From: Hydrogenimonas sp.
GTDB taxonomy: Bacteria > Campylobacterota > Campylobacteria > Campylobacterales > Hydrogenimonadaceae
Direction: 5' to 3'
DNA: 9,547 bases
Assembly: GCA_015494675.1 (NCBI GenBank)
Contig: WGAW01000004.1
Span: 1-9,547 of the forward strand
Part shown: piece after piece, positions 1-6,166 of the stretch
Numbering within the stretch: the first letter of the stretch is position 1
Layout: every line of letters begins with the position of its first letter
Program-made: the position numbers and the translations under genes
Notes under the pieces: generated by a model
What the model was told of the DNA's origin: nothing
The model's input: the letters and a program-made list of their open reading frames with translations, nothing else
Database searches by the model: none

Positions 1-180
1 CCTCATAAAACCGTACACAACGGAACAAAAGGGGTTTTCGAACTGATAAAAGGGAATCCTCTCGATTTTGCGAAACTCAAAGCCGCATTCGAAGAGATGG
101 AGCACGGCAGCGATATGGTCTTCGAGGTTCTCGACAGGGTTCTGCGCGAAAAGGACGGTGCCGACTCAGCCGAGAGCTGA
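1..180 (+). CDS. C-terminal end of a probable CZB-domain protein (chemoreceptor or diguanylate cyclase), partial
   Basis: An open frame runs from the first base to a TGA at 178-180 and gives 59 residues; the N-terminus lies outside the window. The fragment begins PHKTVHNG, so two histidines are spaced HxxxH (residues 2 and 6). It continues with a helix containing AAFEEMEHGSDMVFEVLDRVL and ends in a short acidic tail. In the CZB (chemoreceptor zinc-binding) family, as in Helicobacter TlpD, the last two zinc-binding histidines are spaced HxxxH and are followed by a final amphipathic helix with a conserved Ser and Leu pattern, which fits. CZB domains sit at the C-terminus of cytosolic methyl-accepting chemotaxis proteins and some diguanylate cyclases and respond to zinc or hypochlorite. 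Which of these it is cannot be told from this piece. Its last 15 bases overlap the end of the opposing peptidase gene. The CZB assignment is an inference from a short segment. Confidence 0.6.
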   Translation, partial: PHKTVHNGTKGVFELIKGNPLDFAKLKAAFEEMEHGSDMVFEVLDRVLREKDGADSAES

Positions 181-1011
181 AAAGATGTCGGCCGTATCTA
201 TTCTGTAAAAGCTCCTCAGCTCATTGTATAGGTCTGGAAAGTGCTTTTTTAAAGAGACCGGGCACTGAAAAAAGCGTTCACTCAAAACCGCGAAGAACTC
301 CGCCTCGCTCTCTGACGCGTATTCGCCTATAAAACGGTACTCACCCCAGTCACGCCCTTTCGCCGCCTTTTCGAGGAGTTCATCGAAGTGCCTGGAAAAT
401 ATATCGCTCCATCGGCTGCGCTCTCTGCCCTCCAGCGGCGGCATCCCTTCTACGTAGTACTCATCGAAGTCGAGCAGATGCGCCAGCTCGTGCACTATTA
501 CATTGCCGCAGCCGTGATGAAAAGCCTCGTGCTTCGCCTCGCTCCATGCCAGAAGAATAGTTCCCGGGGTCGACTCCCCTTCCAGAAGGCTCTCACCTTC
601 GCTCAATACTCCTCTATTTTCGTGAACACCTTTGACAACCACATCGTGCGGGTAGATCAAAACGGTGTCGAGATCTTCGAAAGGCTCGGCGACCTCATAA
701 CCCATAACCATCAATGAAGCGAAAAAAGAGACGACAGCCTTCATCTCCTCCGTAACTTCGCACTTTACGCAGATAAACTCCTTGCTCATCGCGAAATAGA
801 GCATTTTCGGTCGCAGGCTCTCTTTCGCTTCGCGGCTTAAAAGGTTGAAGTGCGGAATCTTTCGCAGCGTATTGAGCCACTCGGGCGGAAACTCCGCTGT
901 ACGGAGCTTTTTGTAAAGGCTCATACGCCTGTAGTAGAGCAGAGCCTGCCATGTCAGAAAGATTGCAAGCAGCAGGAAAAAGAGCTGCATCAGAAACAGA
1001 TAGTAGTTCAA
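166..1011 (-). CDS. Membrane-anchored zinc peptidase, MtfA-like (family M90)
   Basis: The 281-residue product has one N-terminal hydrophobic helix (about residues 4-27), then a soluble domain with the zinc-peptidase signature VIVHELAHLLD (HELAH at 174-178; E175 catalytic, H174 and H178 zinc ligands). Downstream lies YASESEAEFFAVLSE, where E238 matches the third zinc ligand of E. coli MtfA. MtfA is a cytosolic aminopeptidase that also binds the Mlc repressor and modulates PtsG. The N-terminal anchor seen here is absent from E. coli MtfA, so only the catalytic fold is transferable, and RR/YKK after the helix suggest that the catalytic domain is cytoplasmic. The start is a TTG at 1009-1011 that overlaps the selU stop as TTGA, implying translational coupling. 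An ATG seven codons in (988-990) has no visible Shine-Dalgarno sequence. It is the last gene of the selD-selU operon and its end overlaps the convergent gene by 15 bases. The substrate is unknown. Confidence 0.87.
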   Translation of the reverse strand: MNYYLFLMQLFFLLLAIFLTWQALLYYRRMSLYKKLRTAEFPPEWLNTLRKIPHFNLLSREAKESLRPKMLYFAMSKEFICVKCEVTEEMKAVVSFFASLMVMGYEVAEPFEDLDTVLIYPHDVVVKGVHENRGVLSEGESLLEGESTPGTILLAWSEAKHEAFHHGCGNVIVHELAHLLDFDEYYVEGMPPLEGRERSRWSDIFSRHFDELLEKAAKGRDWGEYRFIGEYASESEAEFFAVLSERFFQCPVSLKKHFPDLYNELRSFYRIDTADIFSALG

Positions 1012-2102
1012 GATTGCGTCGCTTCCAGAAGATACTGTTTGACAGATTCGTAATCCCCTCTGAAAACCACCCTATCGGAGCGCTTTTTGATCTGGTAGTC
1101 GTACATAGGGTCGTAATACTCTCTCAGCAGATACTCCACCCACCCCATATGGCCGGATGCATCGCCGCTTGTTAACTGCTCTTTGAAAGCTTCGTCGAGC
1201 ATCTTTCGCACCATTTTGTGTCTAACCCCACCGAGCCTGCGCTCTATGCGGTCCATCGCGGATGCCACGGCGTCCCTCCACGCTCTCAGGTCGTCGGCTC
1301 CACCCATTTTCAGATACTCTCTCTGCGCATCTACTACATACTCTCTCCAGGTAATCCCGACTCTCTCTTGCATAGGTGTCTCGAGTATCACGAGCGGAGC
1401 CCTCTCGAGGCTCTCATAGAGCGGCCGGGGCAGATAGAGACGTCCCACGTTTTTCCCCTCATCCTCGAAAACGAGTCTGCAGCCGTACCTATCGCTCATG
1501 TTTATAAGCTCGTAAGCGAGATCGTTTTCGAAAGTTATCTGGGTCGGCTGGGGAGTGATTTTACGCCCGAAAGCGGAACCGCGATGGTTGGCCAACCCTT
1601 CAAGGTCGATAGAGGCCTCTATTTCCGACAGCAGCATGGTCTTTCCCGATCCCGTGCGTCCTCCGAGCGAAACAGGGGCAAGCAGAGCGGAAATTCTCTC
1701 TATCTCATCGATCAGAAACCTTCTGAAAGCCTTGTATCCGCCCCTGAGCCTCGGAATCTCACAACCGGCTTCGGCGATCCAGCGTTGAGCGATCTGCGAA
1801 CGCTGGCCGCCCCTGAAACAGTAGAGCAGAGCGTCGGGGTGCTCCCTTATGAAGTCGCACCAGGCCTCTACGCGGCTCTCTTTTACGGCGCCTGAAACCA
1901 GCTCATGCCCCAGTTTCACCGCTTCGGCGTTTCCTCTCTCTTTGTAGCGAATCCCTACCAGCCGCCTCTCTTCGTCGTTCATCAAAGGAAGGTTTACCGC
2001 CCCCCTGAACGCGCCCTTCTCAAACTCTACGGGTGCGCGCACGTCTATCAGAGGCAGGTGCTTTTTGACTATAAGGTCGAAGTCGTCGAAAAGTTCGCCC
2101 AA
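1008..2102 (-). CDS. selU: tRNA 2-selenouridine synthase SelU (MnmH/YbbB)
   Basis: The 364-residue product has the two-domain layout of SelU. An N-terminal rhodanese domain (about 10-125) includes LIDVRAPVEFEKGAF and the active-site loop YCFRGGQRSQ with catalytic C95. A P-loop domain follows with GRTGSGKT (148-155), LANHRGSAFG (170-179) and FEDEGKNVG (212-220). The enzyme replaces the sulfur of 2-thiouridine at wobble position 34 of tRNA-Lys, -Glu and -Gln by selenium, through an S-geranyl intermediate and with selenophosphate as donor. It acts in the cytoplasm and depends on SelD, the gene immediately upstream. Length and motifs are complete. The start is TTG at 2100-2102, directly abutting the selD TAG (2103-2105); the Shine-Dalgarno-like AGAGGTGG (complement of 2108-2115) lies inside the end of selD and supports this start. 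Its stop overlaps the next gene's TTG start. Confidence 0.96.
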   Translation of the reverse strand: MGELFDDFDLIVKKHLPLIDVRAPVEFEKGAFRGAVNLPLMNDEERRLVGIRYKERGNAEAVKLGHELVSGAVKESRVEAWCDFIREHPDALLYCFRGGQRSQIAQRWIAEAGCEIPRLRGGYKAFRRFLIDEIERISALLAPVSLGGRTGSGKTMLLSEIEASIDLEGLANHRGSAFGRKITPQPTQITFENDLAYELINMSDRYGCRLVFEDEGKNVGRLYLPRPLYESLERAPLVILETPMQERVGITWREYVVDAQREYLKMGGADDLRAWRDAVASAMDRIERRLGGVRHKMVRKMLDEAFKEQLTSGDASGHMGWVEYLLREYYDPMYDYQIKKRSDRVVFRGDYESVKQYLLEATQS

Positions 2103-3134
2103 CTACACCACCTCTATCAGCCGTGTACCGCTTTCGGTCGTGTATCCTATGGGTTCGAGGTTTAGCCCGTAACTTTCGGCGATCTTTTCGAACTCTTTTT
2201 CGCCCCCTTTTTTGACGATCACCAGCAGGCCGCCGGAAGTCTGAGCATCGCACAATATTTCACGCTGCTGTTGCGACATATCGGAGATTTTATCTCCGTA
2301 GCTCTTGAAGTTTTTTACGGCTCCGCCCGGAATGCAGCCCATCTGCCTGTACTTCTCCACATTCGGCAGAAGAGGCACCTTCTCAAACTCCACCACGGCA
2401 CTTATGCCGCTCCCTTCGCAAATCTCGCAGAGGTGGCCGAGCAGTCCGAAACCGGTCACGTCGGTCATCGCCTTGACCGAATCGAGCTCCGCAAATTCAG
2501 CACCCGCTCTGTTTAGAGCGGTCATCGCTTCGATTGCCGGATCGATATCGCCCGGTTCGATCTTCTTTCGCTTCTGCGCCGTGGAGAGTATGCCGATTCC
2601 TAAAGGCTTTGTAAGATAGATGTAAGATCCGGGTTCGGCCGTATCGTTTCGCATAAGGTTGCTGTTTTTCACCCGTCCGGTGACAGCGAGGCCGAAAATA
2701 GGCTCCGGTGAATCTATGGAGTGGCCGCCCGCAAGCGGAATTGCAGCCTCTTCGCAGACCGCCCTGCCCCCTTCTATAACCTCTCTTCCGACTTCGGGCG
2801 GAAGTTTGTCTATGGGCCATCCGAATATGGAGATCGCCATCAACGGTCTGCCGCCCATCGCGTAGATATCGCTCAGAGCGTTCGTGGCGGCGATCTTTCC
2901 GAACGTAAACGGATCGTCTACTATCGGCATGAAAAAATCTGTTGTCGATAGCACCGAAGTGCCGTCGCCCAGATCGAAAGCGGCGGCATCGTCTCTGCTG
3001 TCGTTGCCTACGAGCAGATTCGGATAACGCTTCGCCGGTTTGGCGCTTTTTAGTATCTCTTCGAGCAGCATCGGCGAAATTTTGCATCCGCACCCGGCAC
3101 CGTGGCTGTATTCGGTAAGTTTTATATTTTCCAT
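2103..3134 (-). CDS. selD: Selenophosphate synthase SelD
   Basis: The 343-residue product is full length and strongly resembles E. coli SelD. The N-terminal glycine-rich segment [13 protein letters not shown] carries catalytic Cys15 and Lys18 (E. coli Cys17 and Lys20). [38 protein letters not shown] and [14 protein letters not shown] supply the aspartates that bind metal and ATP, followed by [33 protein letters not shown] and [10 protein letters not shown]. The enzyme converts ATP, selenide and water to selenophosphate, AMP and phosphate in the cytoplasm. Selenophosphate feeds SelU here and, if present elsewhere in the genome, SelA-dependent selenocysteine synthesis. Both N-terminal cysteines are encoded by TGC, so this is the Cys form rather than the selenocysteine form found in many selenoprotein-producing bacteria. 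The ATG at 3132-3134 has GAGGAG nine bases upstream (complement of 3144-3149). It is first in the operon, behind a probable Pho-type promoter. Confidence 0.98.
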   Translation of the reverse strand: MENIKLTEYSHGAGCGCKISPMLLEEILKSAKPAKRYPNLLVGNDSRDDAAAFDLGDGTSVLSTTDFFMPIVDDPFTFGKIAATNALSDIYAMGGRPLMAISIFGWPIDKLPPEVGREVIEGGRAVCEEAAIPLAGGHSIDSPEPIFGLAVTGRVKNSNLMRNDTAEPGSYIYLTKPLGIGILSTAQKRKKIEPGDIDPAIEAMTALNRAGAEFAELDSVKAMTDVTGFGLLGHLCEICEGSGISAVVEFEKVPLLPNVEKYRQMGCIPGGAVKNFKSYGDKISDMSQQQREILCDAQTSGGLLVIVKKGGEKEFEKIAESYGLNLEPIGYTTESGTRLIEVV

Positions 3135-3143
3135 CCCTCTTCA

Positions 3144-3149
3144 CTCCTC
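3144..3149 (-). promoter_or_regulatory. Ribosome binding site of selD
   Basis: The minus strand reads GAGGAG, nine bases before the ATG at 3134. It is a strong match to the anti-Shine-Dalgarno sequence and fixes the selD start. Confidence 0.7.
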
Positions 3150-3203
3150 ATGTTACTGCGGCTCGTAAAAAAGCCTCTTCAAGCGTCATCAAAAGATAAC
3201 TGG

Positions 3204-3209
3204 TGTATA
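3204..3209 (-). promoter_or_regulatory. Probable -10 element of the selD operon promoter
   Basis: The minus strand reads TATACA, exactly 10 bases downstream of the Pho-box match at 3220-3237. In E. coli phoA the TATAGT -10 also lies 10 bases after its Pho box, with the box replacing a normal -35. Transcription would start near 3197 and give a leader of about 60 bases before selD. This is inferred from spacing and motif only. Confidence 0.5.
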
Positions 3210-3219
3210 CTACTGCTTC

Positions 3220-3237
3220 GTGACATTTTAATGACAG
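3220..3237 (-). promoter_or_regulatory. Pho-box-like direct repeat (PhoB-type binding site)
   Basis: The minus strand reads CTGTCATTAAAATGTCAC. The established E. coli consensus is two 11-bp direct repeats, CTGTCATAWAWCTGTMAY; this site matches 16 of 18 positions, and the TGTCA units are exactly 11 bases apart. It points toward selD and is followed at the canonical distance by a -10-like hexamer. A PhoB-family activator would be expected to bind here under phosphate limitation. The regulator gene is not in the window, and the published Campylobacter jejuni PhosR box differs as I recall it, so the identity of the factor is an inference. Confidence 0.55.
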
Positions 3238-3275
3238 TTCCCGTTGTGTAAAATTTTTTGCCATACCGACGAAAT

Positions 3276-3281
3276 TATAAC
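3276..3281 (+). promoter_or_regulatory. Possible -10 element for the TonB receptor gene
   Basis: TATAAC lies 23 bases before the ATG at 3305. No -35 sits at standard spacing (TTGCCA at 3258-3263 is only 12 bases away), but Campylobacterota vegetative promoters often lack a conserved -35. Transcription would start near 3288, giving a very short leader that still includes the GGAG at 3291-3294. Confidence 0.3.
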
Positions 3282-3304
3282 ACCAATAACGGAGATTTTA
3301 CCGA

Positions 3305-5221
3305 ATGTCGGAAAAACTCTTTAAAGCCTCTTTCGCAACCATGGTTATCTTCCTTTTTCTCTCCCGGCTCTTTGCAGACGAGAGCATAGAGAACCTCATA
3401 GATTCCTATGCGAAAAGAGCCGACCTATCCGAACGGACAAAGAGGGAGAGCGACGGCTACCTGATAGTCTTTACTCGGCAGGATCTCGACAGAATGCAGA
3501 TAAGATCGCTCCGGGAGATCATAGAAAAGATACCTTTCATCCGCTACAACGAAAGCAGGCTCGGACTTTCGGCATCCTTTTATGCTCCCTATCAGCCCGA
3601 TCCTCCCGCCGGCATGAGAGTATATATAAACGATCGAATCCTCTATACACCGCTCTTCGGTAACGCTCTCAAGCTCTTCGGGCAACTCGACATGGGATAC
3701 ATCGACCATGTAGAGGTCTATTACGGCATTCCGTCGCAGACTCTCGGAATAGACGGCGCCGTCATCGTTATCAAGATGTATACGAAAGATCCCGAAAGGG
3801 AGAACACATCTCTTACCGGTGCGGTCGCGGGGAGCTACGGTTCCTCGGAGCTCTACGGATATACCGCCTCAAAAGATGAAGAGGGGTCGGAGCTCATCTA
3901 TATAGACTACAGAAACATGCACCGAAAAGAGATCAGCTACAAAAGCGGCGGGCTCTCCAGGGACAGAGAGAGCACAAACTTCTACTCCCAGATCGAGAGG
4001 GGCCGCCACCGTTTCGAAATTCAAGCCATCGGAGGAAGGCTCGACACCTTTTTCGGGCAAAGCCCGCACCTTGATCCGCTCGATCCGCACATCTCTTTTT
4101 GTTATCTGTTCGGGGGGTGGAGATACGAAGACCCCGAAAACGGGATAGAGTCGTTTCTGCACCTAACCAGAAATTCGAGCACGCACTACGACGCGTCCAA
4201 AACTCTGCTCGGCATCTACCCATCTGCTCAGGGAGCGATTCCTTTCAGCTCTTCCAGGCTGAAAATCGTACAGTACCATGCCGAAACCGAGTTCAAAAAG
4301 AGCTTCATTTTCGACGGAGCGGAGAGCTCTTTTGGAGTGCAGGCGAAAACGGGCAGATTCAGATTCAAAGAGGCCTATCTGGATGAAAAACCCTACAGTA
4401 TGCCTTCACGCTTCAATCGTCAGACCGCGCTCTCGCTCTTTGCGCAGGGGAGCTACCTGATCGACGACGGCAGAATCGTGGTCGGTTCCATAAAGGGCGA
4501 CCGATATCTCATGGATGACGATATGAGAGACTACTCACTACTCTCCGGCCGACTCGGCTATATCTACAACAGCGACAGGTGGGTATCGAAAAGTTTCGTC
4601 TTTTACGGCAGTTTCGCTCCCGAGGCAAAGAGCCTCTTCGAAAACCGCTACCTCTATAAAGAGAGCGCCCCGGGGGCCGAGCGCTCTTTGATACTCTCGA
4701 CAAAGGTGACGTACAGAGAGCGAAAACATGAAACTTCCCTGCTTGCGGCACGCTACATAAAAAAAGATGCCCTCCACTTCAGCGGCAGAGGCTACTACAA
4801 CTTCGAAGACGATATAGTGATCGACTGCCTTCTGTATGAGTATATCTACTCACTTCCCGGTGCAGGACACTTCAAAGCTGATATCTGGACCAATCTTCAG
4901 CAGCCGCACAACTCACTGCCCAACCGCAATACATACGGGGCGATAGCCGACTACAGTCGCTCCATGGGGCGCTTCGATCTGAACACCGCTCTTGTCTACA
5001 CATACGGACCCGGACTCAAACCCGGTTGGGATCTCGAGGGGACGGTTACCTACCGGCCGTCGCGAAGAGTATCGCTGTTTGTAAAAGGTTCCAACATACT
5101 GGGCAAAGCCCTAAAGAGCAACTATTACGGAATCGATCCGATCACAGAAGAAGTGACGCGCGCAAACGGTATCGATGTCATAGATAGGCGAGTATGGGTC
5201 GGAGTGGAGTACCAGTTTTGA
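3305..5221 (+). CDS. TonB-dependent outer-membrane receptor, plug plus beta-barrel
   Basis: The 638-residue product has a signal peptide (hydrophobic core about 10-23, likely cleavage after LFA at 24). A helical pre-plug segment follows (25-50), then a plug domain at about 51-162 with LIVFTRQDLDRM, SLREIIEKIPFIRY, GMRVYINDR and IDHVEVYYGIP, the usual plug landmarks. The rest consists of alternating, aromatic-rich strands typical of a 22-strand barrel and ends in VGVEYQF with a C-terminal phenylalanine recognised by the BAM complex. Such receptors import or sense a ligand using TonB-ExbBD energy; the ligand here is unknown. No clear TonB box is visible after the signal peptide, and the protein is somewhat short for a siderophore receptor. 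The opening of the plug resembles receptors I associate with Campylobacterota that lie beside a small secreted protein, as here. The ATG is preceded by GGAG at 3291-3294. Confidence 0.88.
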   Translation: MSEKLFKASFATMVIFLFLSRLFADESIENLIDSYAKRADLSERTKRESDGYLIVFTRQDLDRMQIRSLREIIEKIPFIRYNESRLGLSASFYAPYQPDPPAGMRVYINDRILYTPLFGNALKLFGQLDMGYIDHVEVYYGIPSQTLGIDGAVIVIKMYTKDPERENTSLTGAVAGSYGSSELYGYTASKDEEGSELIYIDYRNMHRKEISYKSGGLSRDRESTNFYSQIERGRHRFEIQAIGGRLDTFFGQSPHLDPLDPHISFCYLFGGWRYEDPENGIESFLHLTRNSSTHYDASKTLLGIYPSAQGAIPFSSSRLKIVQYHAETEFKKSFIFDGAESSFGVQAKTGRFRFKEAYLDEKPYSMPSRFNRQTALSLFAQGSYLIDDGRIVVGSIKGDRYLMDDDMRDYSLLSGRLGYIYNSDRWVSKSFVFYGSFAPEAKSLFENRYLYKESAPGAERSLILSTKVTYRERKHETSLLAARYIKKDALHFSGRGYYNFEDDIVIDCLLYEYIYSLPGAGHFKADIWTNLQQPHNSLPNRNTYGAIADYSRSMGRFDLNTALVYTYGPGLKPGWDLEGTVTYRPSRRVSLFVKGSNILGKALKSNYYGIDPITEEVTRANGIDVIDRRVWVGVEYQF

Positions 5222-5646
5222 AAAGTGCGGCCCTGATTTTTATTCTCCTGACACTCTCTTTTGCGGAAAGCCCCGACTCCGTAAAAGCGAAGATAATCGG
5301 TAAAGTGGCCACATCTCTTCTCGATGTAGGCGTAGTCTTCATCTATACGGACGATCCGGCATACGAGAATATATTCGAAAAAGAGGAGAATCTGATCGAG
5401 ACCAAGTCGTGCAGAGATGCCGATATGGTACTATCGAGCAGGCTCGAAGAGTACAGATCGACATGCCCCTCTACCGCCCAGAGACTCTACTTTGCGACAA
5501 GCTACAGCGACTATATGAAAAACAGAGATGCCGCCGTAGGCGCATTTTTTTGGCAGAAGGGGCGGCCCAATCTTATTTTGAGTGCAAAAAAGCTCAAAGA
5601 GCTCAAGATCAGACTCCCTTCGGAGTTCGACAATTACATAGAGTAG
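5218..5646 (+). CDS. Small secreted periplasmic protein partner of the TonB receptor (YfiR-like in size and context)
   Basis: I choose the TTG at 5218-5220, giving 142 residues beginning MKSAALIFILLTLSFAES, a clean signal peptide with cleavage after SFA (residue 16). The TTG overlaps the receptor stop as TTGA, and GGAG at 5206-5209 is eight bases upstream. An ATG at 5194 would place eight residues ahead of the signal peptide and is less likely. The mature part (about 126 residues) has two cysteines (65 and 83) that could form a disulfide, and a conserved-looking end GAFFWQKGRPNLILSAKKLKELKIRLP (109-135). This resembles, in size, secretion and C-terminal pattern, the periplasmic YfiR/DUF4154 proteins that modulate inner-membrane diguanylate cyclases, but I cannot confirm membership. 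Its coupling to the receptor suggests a periplasmic ligand-binding or signalling role. Function is not established. Confidence 0.8.
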   Translation: MKSAALIFILLTLSFAESPDSVKAKIIGKVATSLLDVGVVFIYTDDPAYENIFEKEENLIETKSCRDADMVLSSRLEEYRSTCPSTAQRLYFATSYSDYMKNRDAAVGAFFWQKGRPNLILSAKKLKELKIRLPSEFDNYIE

Positions 5647-5668
5647 ATAGAAGCAGAGGGAGAAAAAA

Positions 5669-6130
5669 ATGCAGATTCCGGGCTATAAAGAGTTGGAAAT
5701 AAGTGATATCGTATGTGACTACAACGGCACGATAGCAAAAGACGGCATCCTGCTGTCCGAAGCGGCCGAGTTGATGGCGGCGTTAGCGGGCAGGTACAGG
5801 GTCCATATCGTAACGGCGGACACTTTCGGCAGTGTAGCCAAGCAGATCGAAGGGCTCGATGTTTCGCTTAAAGTTCTGACATCTTCGGACCATACCGCGG
5901 AGAAGAGAAAATATGTAGAAGAGATCGGAGCGCACAGATGCGCCGCGATAGGAAACGGAAACAACGATCTGCAGATGCTGCGCGTCGCTGCCCTCTCCAT
6001 AGCCGTCATAGGGGACGAAGGGTGCTCCGTCGAGACCCTAATGAGTGCAAATATCGTATGCAGAAGCGGGACGGAGGCGCTCTCACTCTTTGCGATACCC
6101 AAACGGCTCATTGCGACACTGAGAAAATAG
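5669..6130 (+). CDS. HAD-superfamily soluble phosphatase, P-type-ATPase-like (COG4087 type)
   Basis: The 153-residue product is a minimal, cap-less HAD fold. Motif I is CDYNGTIAKDG (D17 nucleophile, T21), motif II is VTADTFG (T49), motif III is probably K79 in AEKRKYV, and motif IV is GNGNNDLQML (N98-D100). The usual second aspartate of motif I is replaced by N19, so the sequence reads DxNGT. This resembles the soluble P-type-ATPase-like HAD group known from archaea and some bacteria rather than standard DxD phosphatases, whose second Asp acts as acid/base. The substrate is unknown and the protein should be cytoplasmic. GGGAG at 5658-5662 precedes the ATG. The 22-base gap to the receptor/secreted-protein pair suggests co-transcription. 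It could be a small phosphatase with slow turnover or a phosphate-transfer module. Confidence 0.85.
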   Translation: MQIPGYKELEISDIVCDYNGTIAKDGILLSEAAELMAALAGRYRVHIVTADTFGSVAKQIEGLDVSLKVLTSSDHTAEKRKYVEEIGAHRCAAIGNGNNDLQMLRVAALSIAVIGDEGCSVETLMSANIVCRSGTEALSLFAIPKRLIATLRK

Positions 6131-6166
6131 AGCCCCGAAAAAGGAGCCCGAACCTGTTTGCGGCCT
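6131..6166. other. Short convergent intergenic region
   Basis: These 36 bases separate the stop of the HAD gene from the stop of the DUF1501 gene on the other strand. I see no convincing GC-rich hairpin with a U-tract on either strand. Confidence 0.5.

Noticed and set aside
1218..1895. 225-codon open frame on the + strand inside selU
   Set aside because: It lies wholly antisense to a complete, motif-verified selU, and its product has no recognisable features.
2497..3144. 215-codon frame on the minus strand overlapping selD in another reading frame
   Set aside because: The product is an arginine-rich, low-information translation typical of a shifted frame of a coding region; selD itself is intact.
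3153..3180. Possible hairpin GGCT...AGCC with an A/T run in the selD leader
   Set aside because: The stem is only four base pairs with a long loop, too weak for a terminator or riboswitch claim.
6128..6160. GCCCC-AAAAA-GGAGC as a bidirectional terminator between the convergent genes
   Set aside because: Pairing between GCCCC and GGAGC is imperfect and no proper U-tract follows a stable stem.
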